DNA of 64,000 bases from Bolinopsis microptera (taxonomy: Eukaryota; Ctenophora; Tentaculata; Lobata; Bolinopsidae): contig NC_087084.1 of the NCBI RefSeq assembly GCF_026151205.1, forward strand, positions 3,442,845-3,506,844. The letters run 5' to 3'. Each line of letters begins with the position of its first letter. Within the stretch, counting starts at the first letter, position 1. Below the pieces are notes generated by a model. That model had not been told where the DNA came from. It searched no databases and saw nothing but the letters and a program-made list of their open reading frames with translations. The translations under genes and the position numbers were made by a program. Of this stretch, positions 25,051 through 47,879 are shown in pieces.

Positions 25051-25860
25051 ATTGGCTTGAGGCCGAGATAAACAGTAAGAAAAGCTGACCTAATTCTAAT
25101 CAGCTGAAAATAAGTGGCATGGCAGGTGAGATTGTTTGTTGTTAACTTAATCTGCTTCCCTTATCACTTATAGTTATAGTTATATCACCATTCACCGTGT
25201 AACTGTAAGACTAAGGAGATGGTGCAGTGCTCGGTACATGCAGATAAAACATTGTTGTGAGTAGATAATAGTGAATGAATGGGGCCGCTCGTTGGCACGA
25301 GAACCACGTCATCCGCGTCTGCTTATGACATTAATAACTGTTTAGTGCAGTTGGATCTAGAAAATTAGTTAGAATAGAGCAGGAGGAAAAGAAATCAATT
25401 ATACATATATGTATATCAGTGTGTTGTATTTGGAATCTTAATACTGTTTAAATTTTATATCTTTATTCTATATTTATTATTTTATACTTATGTGAATGTC
25501 TAAGTCTATTTAAGACTATTTAAGTGTATTTTATGTAAAATCATTTATTACTTTTATGTTTTATTACTATTATATTCATATCAGACCTATAGTGAACAAA
25601 TAATAATATGTGTTGAAGGGATGACCCTGATAGTAGGTAGTGCGCCATCGACAGTGAGCCGCGCGTGCCGACTGTAGGATGGTTTTTTAGCGCTAATTTC
25701 GGCCAGCACAATTTTCTTCAAACAAATAGATATTGAGTATCCTTCCCGACCTCCGATTGCAACAAAAATTGGTAAGCTTACTCATAGACTTACAAGAAAA
25801 GTGTCCGAAAAATTTAAAGCATATCCAACCATCAGACATTATGTTACAGCTAAAAGCAGC
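25051..25860. other. No gene recognised
   Basis: AT-rich sequence with no exon or transposase fragment that I can support on either strand. Confidence 0.5.
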
Positions 25861-28640
25861 TTAACGGGTGATACTCGTAAAATATCTCAATCTGTTCCAT
25901 ATATTGTGTATTGGCAATTGGACCGTCGACGAGTCCAACTCGGCGCGCGTCCTGGTAGGTTGTAAACCTACAAAAAGCAGCGTATTTTGCCCCATTTTGA
26001 TCACTATATGAATATCAACTCCGATATCCACCAAATTTTTCGGACAGTTGTGAAAGCTGTTAGGTAGGGGTATAGTGAATTGAAGGTGAACAGGTTTGCA
26101 AATATCTCACGGCCTGTATTAGTATCTTATAAAATATTTATACTGAGAGACGGGTAGTCGGTCGATTAATTTAAAGTCTTTATCAATTTAGAAAATATTA
26201 GGAGTCAGCGTAACAAGCTGAAAGTTGTAAGGTTTGTATGATTGAAATGTCTCACGGCGTGAAGCTGTAGTTAGTATTTTAAGCCGTTGTAAATTAGTAG
26301 TTATTTGGAATTGTGACGTTCCCGGTGGGAAAAGTAGTGGCTTGAAGATTGTTAAAGTTTCAAATTTATTAGAACTTATAGTTAAAAGAATACTTACAAT
26401 TATTTTAACAGCATTGATTTTTGATTATTGTGTTGACGAACTAGCCGAGGTGTTACAAGAGTGCCATGAGAATCAACTCCCCCTTCAACTCCCCAAAGAC
26501 CTGTCAACCAGCAGTCTACAAAAAGGGGAGCTCGCCTGCTGCTCGCCGCCTTCCGCCTTTCGCCTTCTGCATTCACCTGTTCCTATCATGGCCCGGGGTC
26601 TTGCTCTGCTGTATCCGTTCTCTCTCCACATGTTACTCATTTCTATTATAGGTTCGTAATTTAGATTAAGTTCTTAATCATGTTATTGTCATTGATTGCA
26701 TTCGTATCAAAAGGTTGATGTTAAAGATTAGTTCGTACTTAGGTCAATTTCCGTCGTATAATGCTTAATATGCTGTTAATATACATAATATCTCATCAGA
26801 TTCCTCGCACTACTAGTACTATCTGTTCCCGATAGATCCTTCCAGAATTAGGCTATGGAGTTCCTTTCCTGAGGTAAAAATCTTACGTAAACCTTAATCC
26901 ATCGTTCATAATCATAGCACTTTTCCACTTGTTAACGTTGACGATTGTAGTATTATAGTTATTTCCTGTGTACTAATTATTAGTTCTAATAGTTATTAAT
27001 TTCCAGGCAATATGACGGTGATACCCAACCCACTTGCTCTGCCTGTCCTCACCTAAGCTCCACCAGTCGTATTGCTTCGTAAGTTTATTACGTCTTCATT
27101 AAGAGGTTCCTACGATAGATTTTCCCTTAATTTAACTTAATCAATCTGAATATTGTCACTACTTAAACGCTCCGTACTTATAATTATCTTACTTCAGATT
27201 GATTCCCCCCTCCTTCCTCGAGAACCGTTCGTCACTATGTTAGATCCTCGGGATGACCATGCAAGATGGTTCAGTTCTAGTTGACATTCCACTATATGAA
27301 AAGACCAGATCGCCACTTTATATTCTTATTCCTTGGTTAATAAATTATACTTATAGTGATTCTAGTTCGTAAGTTATCTAGAAGTAGGAAATTAATACCT
27401 ATATTCCGTATAATTAGTGTGGTCTATTAAATTTGTATTGATATATGATCTCTTCAGAGAGAGAGAGAGAGAACCGGAACAGCGACCTCGTGAATCATCC
27501 TATTTAATCGCTTCACCCTCGCCACATTCGCTACTACTTCAATTATTGGGGTAAATGGACATTAAGACTAAGTTATGAGATATGAGAGTTAAATTAATAT
27601 TGTAGTCCTATTTAACCCAATTATTTTACAACCCTTTATTAATTTGTTTTAATTGGTTATCTTCCAGATATAAATTCACCTTAAATTCTGAAATCCATAA
27701 TTACAATAGAAATTACTGTCCTAAAATTGTATCTGTACAAAGAGAGTTTGGGCTGGGACTACTTCCCCGAGAGAGTCTCAAACCGGAGGTATTCCATAAT
27801 ATCGGAACCTGAATTTCCATACTCTAGTTAAAAGGAGCCCATTATACGTAGTTAAATTAATGTCATCTAAATTTAATGAAATATAATAAATAAATAATCT
27901 CTAGAAGTCATGGAAAATTGGAGCATTAAATAGGCCGTTAAGTAAGTTGTCGTGCTGAAACCCGAGTACGCCTCTTAACAAAAGCCCTATTTGCTATTAG
28001 TATTTGAAGGTCTTCGCCAATTTTCAGAATGATCTCATTCAAGGAACCGAATAATACGACAAAAATCAACGAATTTGGTCAAATTACGCGACTTTTACCA
28101 TTTTGCATTTACAGCTATTTTTGCTCCAAAAGCTGCGCAGCATCAAATATGGCACCTAGGCGAAACTCACTGATCTTTCCAAAAAGGTATGACAAATTTG
28201 GTATTGTGAAAATTCTCACAGTCTTTAGAAAACAGTGGCACAAAAATTTTAAAAATCCGAGCAAGTTTATTTTGATCGTGCACCCCCTACTGATAGTGAT
28301 AACAAATCTTTTTCCGTGGTTCTAAAATAAATATGTTGTTGTTGATGACATGGACAGAAACAAATTTTGCAGAAAATTCGGGAAAAGAAATTAACCGCGA
28401 TGAATCGGCCATCGGGTTACTGGGCGGCGCTCAGCCTGTCATTCCGCCGAATCTTTGTTATGTTTATGAACATAATAGCCTGGGGTCCCCAGGTAACCAT
28501 CGGGGTTTGCGGTAATGGCAAATGGGTAAATCAGTTGTCACACGTTGTAGGTTTACAACCTACCAGGACGCGCGCCGAGTTGGACTCGTCGACGGTCCAA
28601 TATATGGAACAGATATTTTACGAGTATCACCCGTTAAGTC
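25861..28640. mobile_element. ~2.8-kb interval bounded by ~100-bp inverted repeats
   Basis: The left arm (about 25861-25973: TTAACGGGTGATACTCGTAA, GTCGACGAGTCCAACTCGG, CGCGCGTCCTGGTAGGTTG) is repeated in reverse complement at about 28545-28640. A further copy lies at about 50772-50862. The interior has no recognisable transposase; a plus-strand frame at 26342-26659 reads a hydrophobic segment but has no family resemblance. It may be a non-autonomous DNA transposon or two opposed solo elements. A family M1 MITE sits inside near the right arm, and a short GA microsatellite lies at about 27456. Confidence 0.6.
28409..28504 (+). mobile_element. MITE family M1, 80-bp copy with 8-bp target duplication
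   Basis: The element is 28417-28496, from TTACTGGGCGGCGCTCAGCC to TGGGGTCCCCAGGTAA. The exact direct repeat CCATCGGG flanks it at 28409-28416 and 28497-28504. Confidence 0.88.
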
Positions 28641-28816
28641 ACACGTTGACCTTGTAGAACTAAAACTGCCGCGCAGTACAAGTAGTAAAACGACAATGAG
28701 GGTCACATGATGAACGTAATACAATTACAAGGTAAATCAGGGTTTTTGGTTTTACTATGCAATAATTTTGAGAACTGTGGTGTGGGTTGATACATGTTAC
28801 GTATCCCATTGATATT

Positions 28817-28985
28817 GTCATACGTTGTATGACCCCCCTGTAGCGTCACTATAGTGAAACGACCGTGGGGGTCACCACGTGATACAAGGTTGATACATGT
28901 TACGTATCGCCGCCGCGAATCCGCGAAGCGGCGGCGCGCGCTTCGCGCGCGAAAAGTGGCATGCAACGTACAACGTATGTCAAGA
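28817..28985. repeat. Palindrome-ended repeat (family P) and GC-rich hairpin block
   Basis: 28817-28887 begins with the palindrome GTCATACGTTGTATGAC, has a central CACTATAGTG and ends CACGTGATACAA. Related copies are at 30826-30920, 50241-50336 and 57281-57376. It is followed at about 28905-28965 by nested GC hairpins (GCCGCCGCG...CGCGAAGCGGCGGC, then GCGCGCGCTTCGCGCGCG), which stand out in this AT-rich region. Confidence 0.7.
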
Positions 28986-29314
28986 TGTGGGCTGTTTTGT
29001 GTTTGTATTCAGCAGATTAAGGAGGAGTCGCAGTGAAAAATATATATCACTATCAGGTATGGAGTCAAAGTTTCAGCTGAAACCATCATGGTGCATGGTT
29101 GTTTTTATTTGAAAAATACATTTGAATTTTGTTCCGTTTTCCGCTTTTTCAACTTTGCTATTGAGTACCAACATAAACATTTTAAAGAACTTATGGCATG
29201 GGCAATTTTGCAAGGTTGGCGCTTATCCAAATAGGGAAACTAGTAGACCTTTCTAATTGCAGCATCAGTTGCAGTGTTGCACATTGCACAAGTCCTGCCC
29301 CTGGAAGGTTGCCC

Positions 29315-29342
29315 GGCCACGTGCTGCCGGCAGCACGTGGCC
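29315..29342. repeat. Perfect 28-bp palindrome
   Basis: The half-site GGCCACGTGCTGCC is followed immediately by its exact reverse complement, with no spacer. It carries two CACGTG E-box hexamers. It could be a mobile-element fold or a binding site for a dimeric factor; nothing around it decides. Confidence 0.85.
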
Positions 29343-29417
29343 GATCACACGTACATTACTCATACATGAGTCATAGCAGTAGCACCGACAACCGACCAAG
29401 CACGAAATAGTACTTAG

Positions 29418-29510
29418 GCCTAGGGTTACTGGGCGGCGCTCAGCCTGTCATTCCGCCGAATCTTTATGTTTATGAACATAATAGCCTGGGGTCCTCAGGT
29501 AAGCCTAGGG
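29418..29510 (+). mobile_element. MITE family M1, 77-bp copy with 8-bp target duplication
   Basis: The element is 29426-29502, from TTACTGGGCGGCGCTCAGCC to GGGGTCCTCAGGTAA, flanked by exact GCCTAGGG at 29418-29425 and 29503-29510. Confidence 0.88.
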
Positions 29511-30499
29511 GCCATCTACTAGTATTACTACTTAGGACGTCCGCCGAAATCGTAGATTTTCAGATCACCACCCCCCCCCCTGTCCGGGTGTGTCCGAATT
29601 TTCAAAACCACCCCCTCCCCCGGACGTACGGATTTCCAGCTACTTTTAAAAGTACAGTTGTGGAACACAACAAGAAAATTGAGAATAATCTTGTGCGAGG
29701 GTAGGGACCCAGATGTCGTTTCTAACCCAAATAAACTTTAAGGAGGCTTCTCATCAGTAGCCGTACCTCCTTACTCGGTTTCTGAACTGGAATTCTATTT
29801 CTATGGGCTTCCAGACGGCCAGACCGAGTATTACCATCCCATCCTTCTATACTAGAGTCCATCACAAGTAGCACCCACCTTGAAGATCTTTGACACCCAG
29901 ACACACCCCATTGGCGAACAAACTTTGGATATAATCTTACATGCTCCCGAAGGAATCCGTGGTTTATGGTCTTTCTCATCGTCACCAGCACTTTCACTAG
30001 AGAGTAGAGTCACCAGCGCTTTCACTGTAGTCATCAGCCCAATCACTGAAGTGTACAGAAGTACAGTTGTGGAACACAACAAGAAAATTGAGAATAATCT
30101 TGTGCGAGGGTAGGGACCCAGAGGCCAGATGTCGTTATTCTAACCCAAATAAACTTTAAGGAGGCTTCTCACCAGTAGCTGTACCTCCTTACTCAGTTTC
30201 TGAACTGGAATTCTATGGGCTTCCAGACGGCCAGACCGAGTATTACCATCCCATCCTTCTAGAGTTCATCACAAGCTTAGCACCCACCTTGAAGATCTTG
30301 AAATGAAACCAACTCAAATTCATTGCTATTGTTAATAAAATTCAAAGAGTTGAAATAAATGAAACTTTTTCGTTAATTCTGCCAAAATTTCCGGACGTCC
30401 GGATTTTCTGAAACCACCCCTCTCCCCCTGTCCGGATTTGTCCGAAATTCCAAAACCACCCCTTCCCTATTTGCCGGACGTCCTAAGTAGACGGCCCCT
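29508..30499. mobile_element. ~1-kb element with family M2 ends carrying an internal 239-bp direct duplication
   Basis: The left end (GGGGCCATCTACTAG, then ACTTAGGACGTCCG) and right end (CGGACGTCCTAAGTAGACGG) are inverted copies of family M2 termini. Inside, about 29651-29889 and 30060-30298 are near-identical direct repeats, 409 bp apart. The spacer and second repeat contain a 77-residue plus-strand frame (29880-30113) that looks protein-like (SSSPALSLESRVTSAF) but which I do not recognise. This could be a MITE-type element that captured and duplicated a gene fragment, or two MITEs flanking one. Confidence 0.55.
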
Positions 30500-30825
30500 T
30501 ACCACGCGCCTCCAATGTGGATTGTGCAGGGATGTCCGACTTTAAACCAATTTATAGCTTAATTGACGATGTCAATCCTTCGCAGATCGGCGTGGCCCAG
30601 TCTAGTAGTAGTAGTGCAATATGCATCTTGCCGATCTAACGAAGAAACATTAATTGTGATTTGATGCGCGGAGCGGCCCAGAAGTTGGTAGTGCATTGCA
30701 TGGCACTACAACCAATTAGCTAAATTCGTGCGGCTAGCCCGCAATATAGTCATAGAGCCGCAACTATATTACATATTAGGCGTGTCCACTGTCCAATACC
30801 TGTTTTACCGGTATAGCTTTGCTTT

Positions 30826-30920
30826 GTCATACGTTGTATGACCCGTCTGTATCGTAGAAACTCTACAGGGGTAGAGTTCCACTATAGTGAAACGACGATG
30901 GGGGTCACGACGTGATACAA
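30826..30920. repeat. Family P palindrome-ended repeat
   Basis: Starts GTCATACGTTGTATGACCC and ends GGGGTCACGACGTGATACAA, with CCACTATAGTGAAACGACG inside, as at 28817. This copy has an additional small inverted repeat (CTCTACAGGGGTAGAG). Confidence 0.7.
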
Positions 30921-31259
30921 GCTTTGCTTTAACATTCATCTAACCGGGCCGTGAGTTTTCCATTTTGAGTCTTGAAACTTTATTGAACAATTATGGCCAT
31001 AATTTTAACTTATAACACGGATAAATTTGAAAAAAGAAAAAAAGAAACATTTTGAAGTGTCGTAAATAAATATAAAACATATTTCAAAGGAGCTAACACA
31101 TAAGTCTCACTAGTACCGATATATATTATTACTCATCATACACACTAACACCTTGCCCACGTGCTGCCCCGCGCGCGCAGCGGCGGGTATCAAAAAATTA
31201 AGTCTCGTGACGTAAGACAAACGAACACATACAAATCTTCCTTTTTACCTTCGAACATG

Positions 31260-32590
31260 GCAAAACTACTTTATATGGTAATGTATTATGTAATATGTAA
31301 CCATAGCAACACTACCTCATATGGTAATGTGATTGTAACCATAGCGACACTACTTTATATGGCAACCACTAACCATGTACCCAAATGGGATATGGTAGTT
31401 TCATATTTTTATCTAAACGAAATGCCCGAAAAACGTAACAAAGCATTAAAATCATACAGCAAACTGCAAAGATTTGAATTTGGCGGCTGAAACTTAAAAG
31501 GGCTTGTTTACATATTAATTTATTACGAAAATTTAAGCCAGGTTTTTATCATTTCAATTTTTAGACCATACCCACCGTGATCCATCACTCTTGTTAGGGT
31601 AACATGCGAACAATCCCAAGTTAAATGTTAAAATTAGAAGGAAATCAGTATTTTTTCAATTATCTCAACCGCCAATTTCAAATGTTTCCACTTAAAATAC
31701 ACTAATAATAATAAAATAATAATAATAATAAAATAATAATAATAATAAAACGACAAAATATATCCGTTTAATCCGTTTAATGGTGATCTAACACTACCTT
31801 ATATTATATGTCACCATAGCAACGACACCAAAAACCAAATCCGGCACTTGTTGCTTCACAATTTCTCTGATACTGAATGGAATCAGACATCAGTGATGAC
31901 CGATGGTATGATTAAAGCAAATACTTGCTTACTTAAACAGAACATTTTTTTACAAAATCATCAAATGAGACTCAATAGTCAATAACAGTACATAATTACA
32001 AATTAATCAGACTACCTTATATGATAGTGTTACCTTAGCAACACTACCTAACTACCTTATAATATGGTATAGTAATGTAACCTTAGTTATCTTACTATCT
32101 ATAAAGCGAGACTTCCCGCGAAAACCGTGAGAGATAAACCATTCAAATTTTCTTGACTGGGTCGAATGCTTTTATGGCCTTTTGACCAGTATAAAGAAAT
32201 TAAAAATTGGCCAAGGAATAAGAATTTTAGCTCCCGAAATTGGTGTCAAAATCACTGAATAAATAATTATTGTTGTCTCCTGACGCCACTTCAGGGTTAG
32301 CCGGGTTCCTGCTAGTATAACTTTAGCAACGCTACCTTATATGGTTATGTAACCATAGCAGCGCTATCTTATATGTTTATATAACCAACACTACCTTGGG
32401 TATTATAACTAAAGCAACGCTACCTTATTTGGTAACTTAACAACAGTAACATTACCCTGTATAGTGTATGGTAACGCAACCATAGCAGCACTACCTTATC
32501 TGGTAACGTAACCATAGCAACACTACCTTATTTGGTAACGTAACCATAACAACACTACCTTACATGGTAATGTAACATAATCACACTAAA
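31260..32590. repeat. Degenerate dispersed minisatellite (ACTACCTTATATGGTAATGTAACC type)
   Basis: A ~33-40-bp motif containing CACTACCTTATATGG and GTAACCATAGCAA recurs in clusters at about 31264-31375, 31790-31825, 32010-32090 and 32320-32585. An ATA/AAT-rich trinucleotide tract lies at about 31697-31750. No gene is visible in 30921-32870. Confidence 0.75.
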
Positions 32591-32870
32591 GTTCGTCATG
32601 ATATTTAGCACACCCGTTGAAACCCATAACAAGTGGGTTCCCGCACCAATGCCTCTTGTACTGAGGACCGTCCCAAAGGAACGGCTGACTTATACAGATC
32701 AGGATGATAATAATTCTAATGAGAGTCTTAAAGCAGATAGTCATGTACTCGGACTTTGAGGGAGGTAGCTCGGAGGGGTCCGGGTTATGGTGGAGATCTG
32801 CTGCTAGTTTCTTTAGACCCTCCATTGACACCTGGGATAGTTGTATCATTTAATATACATTTTAGGTTAT

Positions 32871-32993
32871 TGTGCACCGTGATCTTGTGCACCGCGATCT
32901 TGTGCACCGTGATCTTGTGCACCGTGATCTTGTGCACCGTGATCTTGTGCACCGTGATCTTGTGCACCTGATCTTGTGCACCTGATCTTGCTG
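32871..32993. repeat. 15-bp minisatellite, about eight copies
   Basis: The unit TGTGCACCGTGATCT is repeated head to tail, with two shorter copies at the end. Frames through it are repetitive (CTVIL on one strand, HKITV on the other) and not coding. Confidence 0.92.
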
Positions 32994-33576
32994 ATTTTGA
33001 AGAGGACATTGAGATTTGATCTGATAACAGACCACAATAAGATTATACATTATTCCCCAGTGCAGTGTGAACTGTGCGTGATATATAACATTCCTAATGA
33101 AGTTAAGTTATTCTATATTTAAACACCCCGTAAGTTAACTATAAGTAAGTTAATATATAAGTACTGTATATATTAGATAAGTAAGTATAAGTAAGTACTA
33201 TAAGTTAGTTATTTACTTCTGAACCGTAGAGTTTGACCCAGTAAGGCTATTAAGTATTTCAACTTCCTACAAATATCGGGAAGATGAGCACGGCATTCTT
33301 TGCATATTTCCGCCTATTTAAGCAATGTAAACCCTTAATGAGTTCTACTCAGGGACCCTCCCAATTAATCAGAATTTCATATAAAAGTTTTTGCGGTGGA
33401 ATGTAGAGTCCTTAAGAAATATGCCAGGTATTCAATTAGTTTCTCGAGGGAGTGAACCATATCCCGTAGAAACCAGAGGTATTAAACAGAATTCAATATA
33501 GAAAGAAAAAAACAAGGCCTCACTTAGACACTAGTAACTGGGCTTTCAAGTCAGCTAAGGAAATAGTCCCGGTATA

Positions 33577-33727
33577 TTATAGAGGTAAAATAGAGGTAAA
33601 ATGAGGTAAAATGGAGGTAAAATGGAGGTTTGACTGTACCTTTTCATCGCCCCGATTGTCGACCATGTCCAGCGCTTTCTTGTAGCAACTCAGTGGGATC
33701 AAGTTCCTAGTCTCATCCTCCAGCAGA
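33577..33727 (-). CDS. Possible C-terminal exon of the phosphatidylserine-synthase-like gene
   Basis: A minus-strand frame enters after GGACACAG (33730-33728) in phase 2, matching the donor at 34473, and encodes a hydrophilic segment (SLLEDETRNLIPLSCYKKAL). It could either splice at AAG|GTACAG (33640) or read on to TAA at 33579-33577. A hydrophilic C-terminal tail after the last membrane helix is normal in this family. The acceptor is weak and a stronger-looking CACTAG at 33744 gives the wrong phase, so this exon is tentative. Confidence 0.4.
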
Positions 33728-33894
33728 CTGTGTCCTGCCCCACCTAGTGAATTGGATAATTAGTTAATTGGATAATTAGTTAATTGGATAATTAGTTACT
33801 AGGTAATTGGTCGATTGTATTGTTGGCACCATTTAACTTTACTCAAACAAGCAATACCTTGGTGAAAAAACAAAAAATGTCGAACAATTATCAT

Positions 33895-33992
33895 TATACA
33901 ATGTTACCTGGCCTGGGGACCTCAGGCTATCATGTTTATAAATAGAGATTAGGCGGAATGACAGGCTGAGCGCGGCCCAGTAATAAACAATG
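33895..33992 (-). mobile_element. MITE family M1 in an intron, 9-bp target duplication
   Basis: The element is 33904-33983 (TTACCTGGCCTGGGGACC ... GGCCCAGTAA). The flanks TATACAATG (33895-33903) and TAAACAATG (33984-33992) match at 8 of 9 positions. It lies between the tentative terminal exon and exon 7 of the minus-strand gene. Confidence 0.85.
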
Positions 33993-34473
33993 CGACTTAA
34001 AATAATGAGACTGTCAGGTGACAGGTAAGCGTACTTTACATATGACATGATAAAATATCAATAAATTATATTATCTATAAGTTTATAAACTACCATATAT
34101 AAATACACGCTTTAGCATTAAAAACATACCCCGAAAAGATTTATCCAAGCTATTTATCGTGATATTGTATGGAAAAACAAAATTATGCACCTTATTAATC
34201 TAATAAATATGGTAACCAATATGCCCAAATATGGTCACAAACCTTGTTTGGAAGATTGCTGGTTGCCAAATATCTGCTGCTGTATACCGTTTACATTGTT
34301 TCTGGGAAATACGCGAGGTTAACAAGAGAGTGAGACTAACAAGAGAGTGAGGTTAGATGGTGGAGTGAGGTTAAAAAGAGATTGTGTATTATAACAAGAA
34401 CGAAATCCGTGAAACTCGCAAAAAAAAACCCGGGTAAACAGGAATTAAAGATTTAATTGCAGAGGTAACTCAC

Positions 34474-44875
<10,402 letters not shown>

Positions 44876-44989
44876 TCTTAAAGGGAGAATTTCGTTATTA
44901 AGTCATGTAATAAATAACTAAATAAAATGTAATATTGATTACACGAAGATGTAAATTATGATGTAAATAATGCATAATAAGTTGCTCCA

Positions 44990-45900
44990 GAATTTTAAGC
45001 TCAATGAAATATTGAGAGAATAATGAAGAAGAGAATAATGAGAAGATTTATACCTAAAGAGCTGTATAATGACCTCTACCACACCCTCCTCGAATCTCAT
45101 CTAGGATATGGGATCTCAGTGTGGGGAGGCATATCGAACAATAGGCTTGAACCAATATTTAAAATTCAAAAAAAGTGCACTCGTATTCTATTTGGTGATC
45201 AAGAGGCATACAGTAATAAGTTCAAAACATGTGCTAGAACCCGCCCAATTGGATCCCAAAAACTCGGAGCCGACTTCTATAAACGAGAATCAAGTAAACC
45301 CCTTCTCAGCAGAAACAAAATACTCTGCGTGCATAATTTGTATAAGTACCACTGTCTACTTGAAATGTTTAAAATAATCAAACTTCACACTCCAATACCG
45401 ATGTACAATTTATTTCAAAAGTCACCCCGACGTGATAACTACTTTATTAACCCCGCTGCAACCAATTTGTTTGTATATAAAACCTCGAATATGTGGAATA
45501 AATTCCTTAAACCTTCTAGTAAGATTGACTTCTCGTCCCCAATTGCACTTGTTAAAGGTCGCATTAAAACTATGCTACTCAATGCTCAAAAAGCTGGAAA
45601 CACTGATGAATGGTCAGAACTCAACTTTGATGGAAATGACATGTGCCTATAATTAAGAACACACAAACTAGTCCATATAGATTTCATACTACACACACAA
45701 AATAACACACACAATACACACCACAGTCAAACATAGAAACTATATATTCACGCATGTAACACAAAACACTGATCAGCTCATCCGCTTTACACTAGTGTCT
45801 GGACTTGTCTGGAGTGTTCGTCTGGAACGTGGGACGGACTCACAAATATATTGTGTAAACGTAGCGCGCGAAACTTAAATATTGTATAACTCTATCATTT
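44990..45900 (+). pseudogene. 5'-truncated CR1/Jockey-type non-LTR retrotransposon fragment
   Basis: The frame 45023-45652 encodes 209 residues matching only the C-terminal part of the retrotransposon protein at 52231-55446. Shared blocks are ESHLGYGISVWGG against ESHLSYCISVWGG, and FKTCARTRPIGSQKL against FKTCARTRPIGHQKL. The endonuclease and the reverse-transcriptase catalytic core are absent, as expected from 5' truncation during insertion. It is related to, but clearly different from, the longer copy. It sits just upstream of the start of the minus-strand gene. The right boundary is uncertain. Confidence 0.85.
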
Positions 45901-46374
45901 CATTACCCAGCGTGATTTACCGCGCCAGAATAATGAAATGAAGCCGCGCTATATCCGTGAACCTACAGTGACTTATATTTTATATTTTGTATCTCTTACT
46001 ACGTAACGCGAAATTAAGTTGTATCACACTCCCGGTTTTGGACCCCAATGTTAACCTTGCAGCAACTGTGTCAGCCCAATATACTCTAGAAGTATGATCA
46101 CACTTATTTTAATGAACAAAAGACCCATAATTAATATAATCAGATACTCGTCAACAGCAGCAGTTTCCTTACGTGTGATGTGTTGTCCTTCTCCTTTCTG
46201 TGTCCCTGTCGTTTTGTTTTGTGAAATGTATTGTAGTAGTGTTTTAATATTTAAATCGAACGCAACTCAATAGTTAATAATAACAAACACAAATACTATT
46301 TTAAATAATTGATTAATATCGATTTATATACGAACCAAACATTAATTAATCTTTAATAACCTTTTATATATGTG
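45901..46374. other. No gene recognised
   Basis: AT-rich sequence with no exon or element that I can support. Confidence 0.5.
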
Positions 46375-46659
46375 TTAAACGATCCAGGGCATATCTAAAA
46401 TTCGATAATGAACTTCATATATTATTAGTGCCACGTGCTGATAAATATTCTGGGAATCAATCCACCCAATCGTGGCGATAACATATTTTTGTGCTTGGCC
46501 TGTTTTAGGTTTGAGTTTGTGCTCCAAAAGTGGTAAATCGGGTGCTAGTAAAGCTCTTGCAGGCAACTGGCTCCTTTTGCCAACTGCTTTTGGTTTAAGC
46601 GCTGACTCACATTTGGAACTGGCACTGGTATAATTGTAATATCCTACGAAGTCAGCATG
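46375..46659 (-). pseudogene. Unrecognised protein fragment, possibly mobile-element derived
   Basis: A 94-codon minus-strand frame (46659-46375, TAA end) contains LPARALLAPDLPLLEHKLK and KYVIATIGW. A plus-strand frame at 51926-52040 (and its duplicate at 55886) encodes a similar-looking FQARAFLAPLV...SYTKWA segment. The recurrence of a related peptide at separate, repeat-rich places suggests a transposon protein or a multi-copy gene fragment. I do not know the family and see no start or splice context. Confidence 0.35.
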
Positions 46660-46719
46660 CTATATTATTTTGCAAAACTCGTTTAATATCTTGACAATAT
46701 TTAAAGTTTATGGTTTTAG

Positions 46720-46835
46720 GTTTAGGCGCGGCGCACGCACCGCTTATATGTTATAGCTCATTCAGCTTCTGTTTTCAGCGCTGTGTTGCTACACACTGTA
46801 TAGCATGTGGGTCAAGCGCGGTGCCGCGCCTAAAC
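46720..46835. mobile_element. ~116-bp MITE-like element
   Basis: GTTTAGGCGCGGC at 46720 is matched by its complement GCCGCGCCTAAAC ending at 46835. GC-rich ends in AT-rich sequence; no coding capacity. Confidence 0.65.
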
Positions 46836-47684
46836 AGCAAAAGAGTTATTTATTTTAAAATTTATTTTTGTATCTCAAAAATGATGTAAAGTTTTTAATA
46901 TGACGAAGAATTAAAGCTATTTCCGTACAGCCTAAGTGCTAAGCATGCTCGTTAGAAAAACTATGAACAATGAACATAACATGCTAGCTTTCTTTATTTT
47001 GTAAGTCGCGTCGGCTGACATCTTGGGTTGTACTGGATGTAACAAGTTTATTATCGGATGTCTACTTATATTTATTATGATATCATTATTCATTGTAATG
47101 GCAATAAAATTTAAATTTTGTTTTACTTAAAATTTTGTTTTACTTATTGTATTTAAGTGCAACGGTATCAGTTAGTTTGATTTTTCACTGTATCTGTAAT
47201 TTAAATCATCATTAAATGAGGCTGTTACACCTGGTGAGCAGCCCAAAAAAGATGTTATAATTTTCTTCTTAAAAAAACTAACTAATATTACCATGTAATT
47301 GTATTTTAGCATTCTTTCAACACAAAAAAACAACAAATAAATTGAGAAGAGACAATTCGTTCTGAGAAAAGACAAAATTGACTGAGATAATTGAGTACTA
47401 AGAACACATATAGAACAGTAATACCCTGGTTTTTTGGTTCCCCAATTTTTTAAACAAACCCTGATTTATCATAGCCTTTCTTCACTTTACTTTACTTTTT
47501 CTTATTCAACCAAGTATATACTAGCCATACACATTACACTGTGCGAACAACCAAAAACCTGATCTGACATTTGCCAAAAACCTAGATTAATCATGACAGC
47601 TACCTCTTCTCCAAAAATAATTTAAGTCAAAAAATATTATACACAAATAAATTCGGCATTCGTAATTTGAAAAAAAAAGAAAAA

Positions 47685-47801
47685 AGGGGGGACCCCCAAC
47701 CCATGTAGCTGATACACCTCACAGCAAGTAGACCAAAGTGGATCTTGCTTGTGAAGGGTGTATCAACTACCCGCCGAGGCGGTGGGTTGGGAGTCCCCCC
47801 T
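47685..47801. mobile_element. 117-bp foldback element
   Basis: AGGGGGGACCCCCAACCCA at the left matches the complement of TGGGTTGGGAGTCCCCCCT at the right. The pairing continues inward (TGATACACC against GGTGTATCA, AGCAAG against CTTGCT), so nearly the whole element folds into one hairpin. No gene is visible in 46836-47684. Confidence 0.8.
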
Positions 47802-47879
47802 GGGATCATTTCGTCCGTAAAATTTTACACATTATAAAAGCTACAATAAATTATCTATAAATTCGTAATTGTCTAACTA

